From assembly GCF_902459655.1 (NCBI RefSeq), contig NZ_CABPSB010000014.1, positions 1-64,000 on the forward strand: a stretch of DNA of 64,000 bases, in the 5' to 3' direction. Position 1 is the first letter of the stretch, and each line of letters opens with the position of its first letter. The stretch comes from Pandoraea anhela (GTDB lineage: Bacteria; Pseudomonadota; Gammaproteobacteria; Burkholderiales; Burkholderiaceae). Position numbers and translations under genes: made by a program. Under the pieces are notes generated by a model. That model did not search any database. It was not told the origin of the DNA and saw only the letters and a program-made list of their open reading frames with translations. Positions 24,631 through 33,814 of the stretch are shown in pieces.

Positions 24631-26076
24631 ATGACGGGAATGCCGATGGCCCAACACGATGGCACGCGAGCGGTAGCGGCGGATTTGCCGTCGCTCGACC
24701 GGTTGCTCGGAATGCCCGAGTTTCAGGCGGCGCTGGCCGACTTCGGTCGCACACAGGTGACGGCGGCGTTGCGTCGCGATCTGGACGCGTGCCGCGCGGC
24801 GGCGCTTGCCGGCACGCTCACGCATGACTTGCTGACGCCGGCGGCGTTCGGCGCGCGTATCGTCGACGAGCTGACCGTGCGCAACCAGGCGACGCTGCGT
24901 CCCGTCTTCAATCTCACCGGCACGGTGCTCCACACGAATCTCGGGCGCGCGCTGCTACCCGAGGCGGCCATCGAGTCGGTCATGCAGGCGCTCACCGCTC
25001 CGGCCAACCTCGAATTCGATCTGGCCACGGGCGGGCGCGGCGATCGCGACGATCTCATTGCGCCGCTGCTGTGCGAGCTGACCGGCGCTGAGGCGGCGAC
25101 CGTCGTCAACAACAATGCGGCGGCTGTGCTGCTGATGCTCGCGACGCTCGCCAAGCGTCGTGAAGTGGTCGTCTCGCGAGGAGAACTGGTCGAGATCGGC
25201 GGCGCATTCCGCATTCCCGACATCATGACGCATGCCGGGGCAACGCTCGTCGAGATCGGCACGACCAATCGCACGCATGCCGCCGACTACCGCAATGCCA
25301 TCGGCGACAAGACGGCGCTGCTCATGAAGGTGCATTGCAGTAATTACGAAGTGACGGGCTTCACCAAGAGCGTCGACGTCTCGGAAGTCGTTGAGATCGC
25401 GAAACCGCATGGCGTGCCCGTGGCGGTGGACCTCGGCAGCGGCACGCTCGTGCCGATGGAGCGTTGGGGGTTGCCGCACGAGACCACCGTGCAGGAGACG
25501 ATTGCCGCTGGCGCCGATCTCGTCACGTTCTCCGGCGACAAACTGCTCGGCGGGCCGCAGGCGGGCATGATCGTGGGCCGCAAGGATCTCATCGCCAAAA
25601 TCAAGAAGCATCCCCTCAAACGCGCGCTTCGCGTGGGAAAGCTCACGCTGGCGGCGCTGGAGCCGGTCTTGCGTCTGTATCGGGATCCTGACCATCTCAC
25701 CGAGCGGCTGACCACGCTGCGTTTGCTCACGCGCACGCGCGCGGAGATGTCGGCGCAGGCTGAGCGGTTGGCGCCGGTGCTCGCGAAATCGCTTGGCGAC
25801 GCTTATACGGTGACGGCCGCACCGATGGTGAGTCAGATCGGCAGCGGGGCGTTGCCCGTCGAGCAGTTGCCGAGCTACGGGCTGGCGATTGCGCCGGCCG
25901 GTGGCGGCAAGCGCGGCGGTGGCCGCGCGCTCGCAGCACTCGAAGCCGCGTTGCGCGGCTTGCCGTATCCCGTCATCGGACGCATTGCGGACCAGACGCT
26001 ATGGCTCGATCTGCGGTGTCTCGAGGCGGGGGACGAAGCGCGTCTGTCGCTGCAATTCGCGGAGATTCGCCCATGA
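24631..26076 (+). CDS. selA: L-seryl-tRNA(Sec) selenium transferase
   Basis: The 481-residue SelA converts Ser-tRNA(Sec) to Sec-tRNA(Sec) using selenophosphate and PLP. The N-terminal tRNA-binding part (LPSLDRLLGMPEF) is followed by the fold-type I core with NLTGTVLHTNLGRALLPEA and the PLP lysine K304 in FSGDKLLGGPQAG. ATG at 24631 lies four bases after the fdhE stop; an ATG at 24640 is also possible. Its stop overlaps the selB start by four bases (ATGA). SelD, which makes selenophosphate, is not in this window. Confidence 0.96.
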   Translation: MTGMPMAQHDGTRAVAADLPSLDRLLGMPEFQAALADFGRTQVTAALRRDLDACRAAALAGTLTHDLLTPAAFGARIVDELTVRNQATLRPVFNLTGTVLHTNLGRALLPEAAIESVMQALTAPANLEFDLATGGRGDRDDLIAPLLCELTGAEAATVVNNNAAAVLLMLATLAKRREVVVSRGELVEIGGAFRIPDIMTHAGATLVEIGTTNRTHAADYRNAIGDKTALLMKVHCSNYEVTGFTKSVDVSEVVEIAKPHGVPVAVDLGSGTLVPMERWGLPHETTVQETIAAGADLVTFSGDKLLGGPQAGMIVGRKDLIAKIKKHPLKRALRVGKLTLAALEPVLRLYRDPDHLTERLTTLRLLTRTRAEMSAQAERLAPVLAKSLGDAYTVTAAPMVSQIGSGALPVEQLPSYGLAIAPAGGGKRGGGRALAALEAALRGLPYPVIGRIADQTLWLDLRCLEAGDEARLSLQFAEIRP

Positions 26077-28019
26077 TCGTCGGCACCGCGGGTCACATCG
26101 ACCACGGCAAGACGAGTCTGGTGCGCGCGCTGACCGGCGTCGACACCGATCGTCTTAAGGAAGAAAAGGCGCGTGGCATTTCCATCGAATTGGGATATGC
26201 CTACACGCCGTTGCCCGATGGCGAGGTGCTGGGTTTCATCGACGTGCCGGGGCACGAGAAGCTGATTCACACGATGGCGGCGGGGGCGGTCGGCATCGAC
26301 TTCGCGTTGCTGGTGGTCGCGGCGGACGACGGCACCATGCCGCAGACGCGCGAGCATCTCGCAATTCTGACGATGCTTGGCGTGAAGCGGGGCGTGGTCG
26401 CGTTGTCGAAGGCGGATCGCGTGGACGCGGCGCGTCTGGCGGCCGTCACGCAGGAGATTTCGCAGTGGCTCGCCGGCACGCCCTTCGCGCAGGCCGATGT
26501 CGTCCCGGTGTCGGCGACCACGCCGGACGATGCCGGCGTGGCTGCGTTACGCGAGCATCTGACGCGTGCGGCGCAGGCGTTGCAGGCGTCGGGGAATGCG
26601 ACGCGACGCGACGACGCGCTGTTCCGGCTGGCCGTCGACCGGGTCTTTACGCTGGCGGGGCATGGCACGGTCGTCACCGGAACGGCGTTCGCGGGCACGG
26701 TACGTGTGGGCGATACGCTCACGGTGATGCCGCAAGGTTTGCCGGTGCGGGTGCGCAGCATTCATGCGCAGAACCGTCCGGTCGAGGCGGGCAGGGCGGG
26801 CGAGCGTTGCGCGTTGAATCTGGCGGGCATCGAACGGGATCAGTTGGGGCGTGGCGACTGGATCGTCGCGCCGGGACTGTCTGTGCCGTCGCGGCATGTG
26901 GACGTCGATCTGCACTGGCTTGAAGGCAGTGCGCCGCTCACCCAATGGTTTCCGTTGCATGTGCATTTGGGCACGACACACGTGCAGGCGCGCACGGTGC
27001 TGCTGGGCGGCGATACGCTCGCCCCCGGTCGGTCGATGCGCGTGCAACTGGTGTTCGATACGCCGGTGTGCGCGATGCCGGGCGACCGCTTTATCGTGCG
27101 CAATCCGCAGGCGACGGCAACCGTCGGCGGCGGGCGCGTGCTCGATCCGGCGGCGCCGGAGCGCAAGCGTCGGGCGCCGGCGCGACTGGCGTGGTTGGAC
27201 GCCGTGGCGCAGTATCTCGACGGCGACGGGCTCGATGCGCTGCTCGCGCAGTCCGCGTTCGGCCTGACGAGCCGACAAGTCGTGGCGCTCACGGGAGTGC
27301 CGGCGGCGGCAGAGGGCAGGCGGGATGCCGACTGCACGGTGGGGACGTGGACCTGGCCGCAGGATACCGTGGTGTTGTCGGGCGCCGATGGCGATTCGCT
27401 GGCCTTTGCACCGCAGGCGTGGGAGGCGATGCGTGCGCGGGTGGTGACGTCGCTGGGCGACTATCACGCGAGGGTGCCGGACGATCCGGGGCTGGATGCC
27501 GCGCGTCTGGGCCGTATGGCGTGGCCTGCGCTCGAGGCGGGACGTTGGCGTGTGATCTTGCAGTCGTTGCTCGGCGATGGCACGTTGGCGCGCACGGGGG
27601 CGTGGTGGCATCTGCCGACGCACCGCGTCGAGATGACGGACGAGGAGAGTGCGCTGGCCGAGGCGTTGTTGCCGAAGGTGGCGCAAGGGCGCTTCGATCC
27701 GCCGTGGGTGCGCGATATGGGGCGCGAACTGAACGTGCCCGAGGATCGCGTGCGTGCGGTGCTGCGCAAGCTGGCCCGGCAGGGGCGGGTGCATCAGGTC
27801 GTCAAGGATCTGTTTTACGACGAGGCGTGCGTGCAGACGTTGGCGGGCATGATTGCGAGTGCGAACGGTCGGGTGGAGGCGGGGACATTTCGGGATGCGA
27901 CGGGTCTGGGGCGCAAACGCGCGATTCAGATTCTGGAGTTCTTCGACCGTGCGGGATATACTCGCCGCGTTGGCGATTGGCATGTGCAGCGTCCCGGCGT
28001 GACCTGGGGGGCAGCGTAG
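26073..28019 (+). CDS. selB: Selenocysteine-specific elongation factor
   Basis: The 648-residue SelB delivers Sec-tRNA(Sec) to UGA codons that are followed by a SECIS hairpin. GTPase motifs are G1 GHIDHGKTS (about residues 7-15), G3 DVPGHEK (about 56-62) and G4 (SKAD). EF-Tu-like domains II and III follow (about 175-340), then winged-helix repeats (about 375-648) that bind the SECIS RNA, ending in [23 protein letters not shown] at 26073 overlaps the selA stop. The tRNA-Sec gene begins 116 bp after its stop. Confidence 0.97.
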   Translation: MIVGTAGHIDHGKTSLVRALTGVDTDRLKEEKARGISIELGYAYTPLPDGEVLGFIDVPGHEKLIHTMAAGAVGIDFALLVVAADDGTMPQTREHLAILTMLGVKRGVVALSKADRVDAARLAAVTQEISQWLAGTPFAQADVVPVSATTPDDAGVAALREHLTRAAQALQASGNATRRDDALFRLAVDRVFTLAGHGTVVTGTAFAGTVRVGDTLTVMPQGLPVRVRSIHAQNRPVEAGRAGERCALNLAGIERDQLGRGDWIVAPGLSVPSRHVDVDLHWLEGSAPLTQWFPLHVHLGTTHVQARTVLLGGDTLAPGRSMRVQLVFDTPVCAMPGDRFIVRNPQATATVGGGRVLDPAAPERKRRAPARLAWLDAVAQYLDGDGLDALLAQSAFGLTSRQVVALTGVPAAAEGRRDADCTVGTWTWPQDTVVLSGADGDSLAFAPQAWEAMRARVVTSLGDYHARVPDDPGLDAARLGRMAWPALEAGRWRVILQSLLGDGTLARTGAWWHLPTHRVEMTDEESALAEALLPKVAQGRFDPPWVRDMGRELNVPEDRVRAVLRKLARQGRVHQVVKDLFYDEACVQTLAGMIASANGRVEAGTFRDATGLGRKRAIQILEFFDRAGYTRRVGDWHVQRPGVTWGAA

Positions 28020-28135
28020 TCCGAATCACGACATTGCGGCGGGGCTTCGCGCGGTGCGCGGGCGCCGTTTTCATCGATGTTCATCGAGCTACCGACGTAT
28101 TGATGCACTGACGTATCGATGTAGCTTCGTCTCGA

Positions 28136-28231
28136 GGAAGGCATTCGTATCCGGTGATGCGGCCGGGCTTCAAACCCGGTTGGGGGCGTCAGACGCTCCC
28201 AGGTCGGTTCGACTCCGGCTGCTTTCCGCCA
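28136..28231 (+). tRNA. selC: tRNA-Sec (UCA anticodon)
   Basis: The 96-base gene, including an encoded CCA end, has the features of bacterial tRNA-Sec. It has an eight-pair acceptor stem (GGAAGGCA with TGCTTTCC, one G-U), an extended D stem (CCGG...), an anticodon arm CCGGGC-TTCAAAC-CCGG with anticodon TCA, a long variable arm (GGGGGCGTCAGACGCTCCC region) and a TTCGACTCC T-arm. It reads the UGA of fdnG. It lies downstream of selB and completes the decoding cassette, which is neat support for the UGA call. Confidence 0.95.
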
Positions 28232-28265
28232 CAATCTCTGCAACGGCGCGTCGTTCGACGCCGTG

Positions 28266-29189
28266 CTACGTTCCCCGTCCGGTTTTGATTTTCTGCGCCA
28301 CGAGCTGCATGCAAAACGCCTGGATTTTCTCGAGCATGGGTGACTGTGTTCGGTCGGTCAGCGTAACGAACGCATAGGGGGCATGCACGTCCAGCGCCGG
28401 CGTTAGCTTGAGTCGTGTCCAACTGCCGTCTTCCAGACGGGCACGCGCGGCGCCCATCGCGCCGAAGAACACCGCGTCGGTGTTTTGCACGGCGTCGATC
28501 AAGGCGGCAATCGAATCGGAAGTCGCCCTCAACATTCGGTCGGCATGCGCCATCGGGCCATATTGCTGCACCAGTGTGCGAGCAACTTCGTCGCTCAGCA
28601 TGGTCGAGACGACCGGGTACTTGACGATGTCGTCGAAGCCAACACTTCGGCGTTTCGCCAGGGGATGCTCGCGCCTGCACATGAAGCCGGATTGCATCGT
28701 GCCCACGCGCCTGATCTCCAGATCGTCATGAGGGCGCACCGCACGCGAGTGCACCAGCAAACCGTCCAGACGGCGCTCCCTCAACAGCGCCAGTTGCGTG
28801 TCCGGACTCCCCGTACTCAGGTGAAGTGTGACGCCGGGATAGTGCGTGAGAACCCAGGACAGCAGCGGCCCCGCAAACATCGCGTTCGGCGCATAACCCA
28901 TCCCCAGGCGAATGACCCCGCCGTCCCCCGCGCTCAGCAACTGGATCGTGCGCTTCAGATCCACGGCCTCCGCCGTAATTTTCTTCGCCTTTTCAACCAA
29001 CGCCATGCCGAACGGCGTGAGTTCGTTGCGCTTGCCGATCCGATCGAAGAGCCTCACGCCAAGCGCCTGCTCCAGCATCTGAATGCTGCGACTCAATGCC
29101 GGCTGGGTCAGATGCACGGCCTCCGATGCCCTGCTGAACGACCCCGTCTCGGCAACCGCCAGAAAATGTGTCAGATGGTGCAGATTCAT
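28266..29189 (-). CDS. LysR-family transcriptional regulator
   Basis: The 307-residue LysR protein has its HTH at about residues 2-60 (LHHLTHFLAVAETGSFSRAS, LTQPALSRSIQMLEQALGVR) and the effector fold from about 92 (VIRLGMGYAPNAMFAGPLLS). Its start is divergent from the M20 peptidase gene across a 151-bp AT-rich gap. By the usual LysR rule it regulates that peptidase-symporter unit. Its 3' end lies 34 bp from the tRNA-Sec gene, to which it is convergent. Confidence 0.92.
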   Translation of the reverse strand: MNLHHLTHFLAVAETGSFSRASEAVHLTQPALSRSIQMLEQALGVRLFDRIGKRNELTPFGMALVEKAKKITAEAVDLKRTIQLLSAGDGGVIRLGMGYAPNAMFAGPLLSWVLTHYPGVTLHLSTGSPDTQLALLRERRLDGLLVHSRAVRPHDDLEIRRVGTMQSGFMCRREHPLAKRRSVGFDDIVKYPVVSTMLSDEVARTLVQQYGPMAHADRMLRATSDSIAALIDAVQNTDAVFFGAMGAARARLEDGSWTRLKLTPALDVHAPYAFVTLTDRTQSPMLEKIQAFCMQLVAQKIKTGRGT

Positions 29190-29340
29190 CGATGTCTCGC
29201 CGGTCTTCGTCGTTTTTATGTATCAAACATTCTCATCATAATTAAAAAAATAATGCATTGGACACATGATTTTTGAATTTTTACGCTGACGTCAAAGGTG
29301 CCCATCGAGGCATTCCCCTTTACGTCAACCGGATGACTTC

Positions 29341-30735
29341 ATGATCTTGAGCGTCCTCGATTTCCTGCACGCGGAGCATTCGGGCATCGTGTCCCGATTG
29401 GACACTTTGTTACGTATTCCCAGCGTCAGTCCGGACCCGCAATTCGCCCCGCACATGCAAGCGGCAAGAGCGTATTTGCGCGAGCGCTTGCGTGACATCG
29501 GGCTGTCGAACGTTTGTGAACTGGATGGCGGCGGGGAGCCGGCGGTGTTCGGCGAGTGGCTGGGTGCGCCCGGCAAGCCGACGATCATGGTGTATGGGCA
29601 TTACGACGTTCAGCCGGCGGATCCTGTCGAGCTTTGGGAAACCCCGGCGTTCGAGCCGACGTACAAAGACGGTCGCGTCTATGCGCGAGGGGCATCCGAC
29701 GTGAAAGGATCGACGGTGATCGCGCTGGAAGTCATTGCCGCGTTTCTCAAGGTCCACGGGGCGCTGCCGGTCAACGTCAAGGTCTTTCTCGAGGGCGAGG
29801 AAGAAACGGGGAGTCCGACTTTGCCGGCCATCATCGACCGGTACCGGGATCGACTGGATGTCGATGCGGTGCTGTCGGCCGACGGCGGTCGGGCCAGTGC
29901 GACCGTCCCGACGATCAACATGGGAGCGCGCGGGGCCGGACAACTCGAATTCCGCGTGACGACCGCGGGCAAGGATCTGCATTCAGGCCGATATGGCGGA
30001 TGCGTGCGTAACGCGCTTCACGAGATGGCCGTCATCGTTGCCTCGTTGCACCGTCCCGACGGTACGGTGGCGGTCCCGGGGTTCTACGCGGATGCCACGG
30101 CGCCGACGCAACGCCAGCGAGACGATACGGCGGCTTTTCCGTTTGATCCGTCGGCGTTCTTTGGCGACATCGATGCGATCGCACACGGCGAGCCCGGCTA
30201 TACCGTGCGGGAACAGATTACGCTCCGTCCTGCGCTGGACATCAACGGCATGTGGGGCGGATACACCGGGGAGGGCGGCAAGACGATCATCCCCAACACC
30301 GCGCGCGCCAAGCTGACAGTGCGTACCGTGCCGGGCCAGACGTCCGAAGCCGTACTGCAAGCGGTGGAACGCCATTTGCACACGGTATGCCGGGAGGGCG
30401 TGCAGTTGGAGATTCTGCACCGTTTCGACGGAGCGCCGGCCTCGACACTGGCGCCGGCGCATCCGCTCGTACGCGCCGCCGAGCAGGTGCTGACGGCTGA
30501 GTTCGGAAAAACACCGCTGCATGTGCGACTGGGCGCGAGCGTGCCCATTACGTCGTTGTTCAAGACGCGCCTGGGCGTTGACACACTGATGTTCGGCTAC
30601 AACCTGCCCGACGAGGACGTCCACGCGCCCAACGAATTCTTCCGCCTGACGTCGATCACGCAAGGCGTGAGGGGATGGGCGCAACTCCTCGAGGCGCTCG
30701 GCGCATTCCCGAAGGCCGCATTTCACCCACAATAA
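29341..30735 (+). CDS. M20-family metallopeptidase (dipeptidase-like)
   Basis: The 464-residue protein is a dinuclear-zinc M20/ArgE-DapE type amidohydrolase. Visible metal and catalytic motifs are VYGHYDVQPADP (first His and its Asp), ARGASDVKG (bridging Asp), FLEGEEETGSP (the Glu-Glu pair with the catalytic base), LSADGG and a late HAPNEFF His. A lid/dimerisation domain is inserted at about residues 200-355. Members cleave small peptides or N-acyl amino acids in the cytoplasm. ATG at 29341 is used. A metabolite symporter gene follows after 32 bp and a LysR gene is divergent, so uptake and hydrolysis of one N-substituted amino acid or dipeptide is likely. Confidence 0.9.
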   Translation: MILSVLDFLHAEHSGIVSRLDTLLRIPSVSPDPQFAPHMQAARAYLRERLRDIGLSNVCELDGGGEPAVFGEWLGAPGKPTIMVYGHYDVQPADPVELWETPAFEPTYKDGRVYARGASDVKGSTVIALEVIAAFLKVHGALPVNVKVFLEGEEETGSPTLPAIIDRYRDRLDVDAVLSADGGRASATVPTINMGARGAGQLEFRVTTAGKDLHSGRYGGCVRNALHEMAVIVASLHRPDGTVAVPGFYADATAPTQRQRDDTAAFPFDPSAFFGDIDAIAHGEPGYTVREQITLRPALDINGMWGGYTGEGGKTIIPNTARAKLTVRTVPGQTSEAVLQAVERHLHTVCREGVQLEILHRFDGAPASTLAPAHPLVRAAEQVLTAEFGKTPLHVRLGASVPITSLFKTRLGVDTLMFGYNLPDEDVHAPNEFFRLTSITQGVRGWAQLLEALGAFPKAAFHPQ

Positions 30736-30767
30736 AGCGCAAGACCGCGCTCATTCAAGAGACAACG

Positions 30768-32057
30768 ATGCGACATCCCATGACCTATGTCGGCGCCGAG
30801 GCGCCGGTGCGAACGCGCCGATCGCGGCTGCTCGTCGCCACGACGATCGGCAATGCACTCGAATTCTTCGATTTCACCGTATTCGGTTTCTTTGCCATCG
30901 TCATCGGCAAGAACTTCTTCTCACCGCTGAACGAACACGGTCAGTTGTTGATGTCGGCAACGACCTTCGCACTGGGTTTTCTGGTTCGCCCCCTTGGCGG
31001 CATTCTCATCGGCATTTATGCCGACCGGGCCGGACGACGCGCTGCGATGACGCTCACGCTGTCGCTCATGGCGCTCGGCGCGTGTATGGTCGGGCTTGCG
31101 CCGACGTACGACTCCGCGGGTATGGCCGCACCGGTCATCGTCGTGCTCGCACGCCTGATTCAGGGGTTTTCCGCCGGGGGAGAAGTCGGACCTTCCACGG
31201 TCGTGTTGCTCGAACATGCGCCTTCGGGGTCGCGAGCTTGGTACACGAGCTGGCAGCTCGCGAGTCAGGGCATCGGCATCGCCATGGGGGCGGCGTCGGC
31301 GGCGGTACTGTCCCACGTGCTGCCTCACGACGATCTCTATGCCTGGGGCTGGCGTATTCCGTTCCTGTGCGGTGCGGCCATTCTGCCTGTGGGCGTTTAT
31401 ATTCGTCGTCGCCTCGCGGAGCATGCGCCGGATGCCGGTGAGGCCCGGGAGAGTCGCCAGCCGTTGAGGACGTTGCTGACCGAACACAAGCGCAACGTAT
31501 TCGGCGGCGTGCTGTTGCTCATGGGCGGGACCATTACGGCGTACATGATCATCTTCTTCATTCCCACTTTCGCCATTCGCGAACTGAAGCTCGGGGAGAG
31601 CGGATCGTACGCCTGTGCGTTCGTCAGTGGCGTCATGCTTGCGGTTCTGTCGCCGCTGGCCGGCAAGATCGCCGACGCCAAAGGACGAATTGTGCCGATT
31701 CTGATTGGCCGCGCCATTCTGATCCTGGGCATCTACCCTGCCTACCTGTGGCTGAGCAGCGCGCCGAGCGTGACAAGGCTTTTCGTCGTGATCGTCTGTC
31801 TCATCGTGCCGTACACGATTCAGGGCTCGCCTTCCGTGACGCTCATTTCGGAGCTGTTCCCGAAGTCCGTGCGCGTCACCGCCATGGGCACCGTCTACAG
31901 CCTTGCGGTTGCGGTGTTCGGCGGTCTGATGCAACCGGTTTCCGTCTGGCTGGTCGAGTTCACCAGGCGTCCGTTCGCGCTGGCGATCGCCGTCACGATC
32001 GGTTTGTTGCTCTCGACGTTGTCGCTGCTCGTGATTCGCCGGAATCGAAATCTTTGA
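30768..32057 (+). CDS. MHS-family metabolite:H+ symporter (MFS)
   Basis: The 429-residue protein has twelve predicted membrane segments and the MHS signatures NALEFFDFTVFGFFA at its start, RPLGGILIGIYADRAGRR (motif A) and ARLIQGFSAGGEVGPST. Members import organic acids, betaines or amino-acid derivatives with protons. ATG at 30768 is preceded by AAGAGA; in-frame upstream sequence overlaps the peptidase gene. It is 32 bp downstream of the M20 peptidase gene and most likely imports that enzyme's substrate. Confidence 0.9.
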   Translation: MRHPMTYVGAEAPVRTRRSRLLVATTIGNALEFFDFTVFGFFAIVIGKNFFSPLNEHGQLLMSATTFALGFLVRPLGGILIGIYADRAGRRAAMTLTLSLMALGACMVGLAPTYDSAGMAAPVIVVLARLIQGFSAGGEVGPSTVVLLEHAPSGSRAWYTSWQLASQGIGIAMGAASAAVLSHVLPHDDLYAWGWRIPFLCGAAILPVGVYIRRRLAEHAPDAGEARESRQPLRTLLTEHKRNVFGGVLLLMGGTITAYMIIFFIPTFAIRELKLGESGSYACAFVSGVMLAVLSPLAGKIADAKGRIVPILIGRAILILGIYPAYLWLSSAPSVTRLFVVIVCLIVPYTIQGSPSVTLISELFPKSVRVTAMGTVYSLAVAVFGGLMQPVSVWLVEFTRRPFALAIAVTIGLLLSTLSLLVIRRNRNL

Positions 32058-32110
32058 GGCAGGGGGCAATATGAGGCGTTGCGCGACCGGCGGCGTGCCC
32101 TGGGGGGCGG

Positions 32111-32779
32111 CTAGTTTCCGACGAACGCCTCTCCCCCCATTCGCAGCGCAAGCGCCAACAGTACCGACCCCATGAACCAGCGTTGCAGTGTCAGCAGGCG
32201 AGGGCGGGTCGCGAGGAATTTGGCGGTGCTGCCCGCGCCGATGGCGACGGTCCCGTTCACCAGCGCGAACGCCAGAATCATGATCGATCCGAGCCGCATC
32301 GACGTTTCCAGAATGTTGCCGCCCTGATCGCGGGCGAATTGCGGCACCAGCGTGAGGAAGATCATCGCGAGCTTGGGATTGAGCAGGCTCGTCGTCGCCC
32401 CCATCACGAACAACCGCCGGGGTGGTTCGTAGGCAAGTGCTCTCACTTCGAATGGCGAACGCCCGCCGGGCTTGAGGGCATGCCAGGCGAGATACGCGAT
32501 GTAAGCCGCTCCCGCGATGCTGAGCCCGGTCATCGCAAAAGGTACTTCGACGAAGAGCGCCGTAATCCCGAAGGCGGCGGCAAACATGTAAAACAGATAG
32601 CCGACCATCACGCCTGCGAGTGACGTCAGGCCCGCCGCGCGACCCTGTGCGATCGAGCGAGACATCACGTAGACCATGTTCGGTCCCGGGGTGATGGCGA
32701 GCAGGCTGCAAACCGCGAGAAAGGCATAAAAGGACGAGGTGGATGCCGTGGCGGCGGAAGTCAGGGCGGGGGCTGGCAT
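32111..32779 (-). CDS. LysE/RhtB-family amino-acid exporter
   Basis: The 222-residue protein has six hydrophobic segments and the LysE signatures ITPGPNMVYVMSRSIAQG, AAGLTSLAGVMVGYLFYMF and LLNPKLAMIFLTLVPQF. The family exports amino acids such as homoserine, threonine or lysine. ATG at 32779 (MPAPAL) is preferred over an upstream TTG at 32797. It is divergent from a LysR gene, and the two are separated by about 100 bp holding a LysR-box-like palindrome, the usual exporter/regulator pair. The substrate is not determinable. Confidence 0.9.
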   Translation of the reverse strand: MPAPALTSAATASTSSFYAFLAVCSLLAITPGPNMVYVMSRSIAQGRAAGLTSLAGVMVGYLFYMFAAAFGITALFVEVPFAMTGLSIAGAAYIAYLAWHALKPGGRSPFEVRALAYEPPRRLFVMGATTSLLNPKLAMIFLTLVPQFARDQGGNILETSMRLGSIMILAFALVNGTVAIGAGSTAKFLATRPRLLTLQRWFMGSVLLALALRMGGEAFVGN

Positions 32780-32863
32780 GTCGTTATCCGACGTCAATAA
32801 GATTTCGCGCCAGTATCCGGCGGCACTCGTCGTCGGTAAAGCAATATAATCTGAGTCAATTCA

Positions 32864-32876
32864 TCAGAATTTCTGA
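32864..32876. promoter_or_regulatory. Candidate LysR box
   Basis: TCAGAATTTCTGA is a perfect 13-base palindrome with the T-N11-A form of a LysR site. It ends four bases before the ATG of the LysR gene at 32881 and overlaps its ribosome-binding region. A TATAAT hexamer lies just upstream at 32845-32850, so occupancy would block the regulator's own expression. Confidence 0.55.
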
Positions 32877-32880
32877 GCAA

Positions 32881-33729
32881 ATGAAGCGACTCGATCTGGA
32901 TGTCCTGGAGATGGTCATCGCGGTGGCCGAGACCGGCTCGTTCGCGCGCGGGGCCGAAGTCGTACACCGCTCTGCGTCCGCGCTCAGCATGCAGATCAAG
33001 GCGCTGGAGGAGGATCTCGGCAAGCCGCTGTTCGTGCGCAGCACGCGAAGCGTGGTCATCACGCCGGAAGGGCAGACGTTGCTCGACTATGGGCGTCGGA
33101 TGCTGGAGATGCGCGCCGAAGCGTGGGCGTCGATCGTGCGCCCGGAGATGACCGGGCGCGTGACGATCGGCATTCCGGACGATTACGCATCGACGCTACT
33201 GCCGCGCGTGCTGCGCAAGTTCGCCGTGGCGCACCCGCGCGTCGAAATCCGCGTGCTGGGGTTGCCCAGCAGTGCGCTCGTCCCGCTGCTCAACGACAAC
33301 AAGCTCGATCTCGCGTGTCTCACCAAGTCCAAAGGCGTGACGGGGACCTTTATCCGTGTGGAGCCGATGGTGTGGGTCGGCGCCTCGACGCGGCCGGTGT
33401 GGAAGGAGCGTCCGTTGCCGGTGGCACTGTTCGCGCCGGGCAATAACGCGCGCGCACGGGCGATCAGTGCGTTGCAACGCGAGAACATCCCGTATCGCAT
33501 GTCCTACGAAAGTCCAAGTCTGCTCGGTCTGATCAGCATGGTGGAAGCGGGGCTGGCGGTTGCGCCCATGGCGCGATGCAGCGTACCGTCTCATCTCTTG
33601 CCGTTGTCGCACAACGACGGGCTGCCGCCGCTGGACGATCTGGAAGTCGTGCTCGCGCGCAGCGCCACGTCGAATCGACCTCCCTGCGACTTTCTCGCCG
33701 AGCAGATTCTGAGCGAACTACGGGGTTAA
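32881..33729 (+). CDS. LysR-family transcriptional regulator
   Basis: The 282-residue LysR protein is slightly short for the family. The HTH spans about residues 2-60 (LDLDVLEMVIAVAETGSFAR, RSASALSMQIKALEEDLGKP), with the effector domain from about 85 (VTIGIPDDYASTLLPRVLRK). ATG at 32881 is preferred over in-frame upstream codons, which fall in the divergent promoter region. It is divergent from the LysE-type exporter gene and most likely activates it when an amino acid is in excess. Confidence 0.92.
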   Translation: MKRLDLDVLEMVIAVAETGSFARGAEVVHRSASALSMQIKALEEDLGKPLFVRSTRSVVITPEGQTLLDYGRRMLEMRAEAWASIVRPEMTGRVTIGIPDDYASTLLPRVLRKFAVAHPRVEIRVLGLPSSALVPLLNDNKLDLACLTKSKGVTGTFIRVEPMVWVGASTRPVWKERPLPVALFAPGNNARARAISALQRENIPYRMSYESPSLLGLISMVEAGLAVAPMARCSVPSHLLPLSHNDGLPPLDDLEVVLARSATSNRPPCDFLAEQILSELRG

Positions 33730-33814
33730 GCTTCCGGTATCGATGTCCCGAGTCGCTATTCCACACCGCCAACATCTCCCCACGCCTCCCACCCTCCGAC
33801 ATTTCCTACCCGCT

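Noticed and set aside
22776-24665. 629-codon open frame on the minus strand
   Set aside because: Antisense to fdnI and fdhE; no motif and unlike any known protein.
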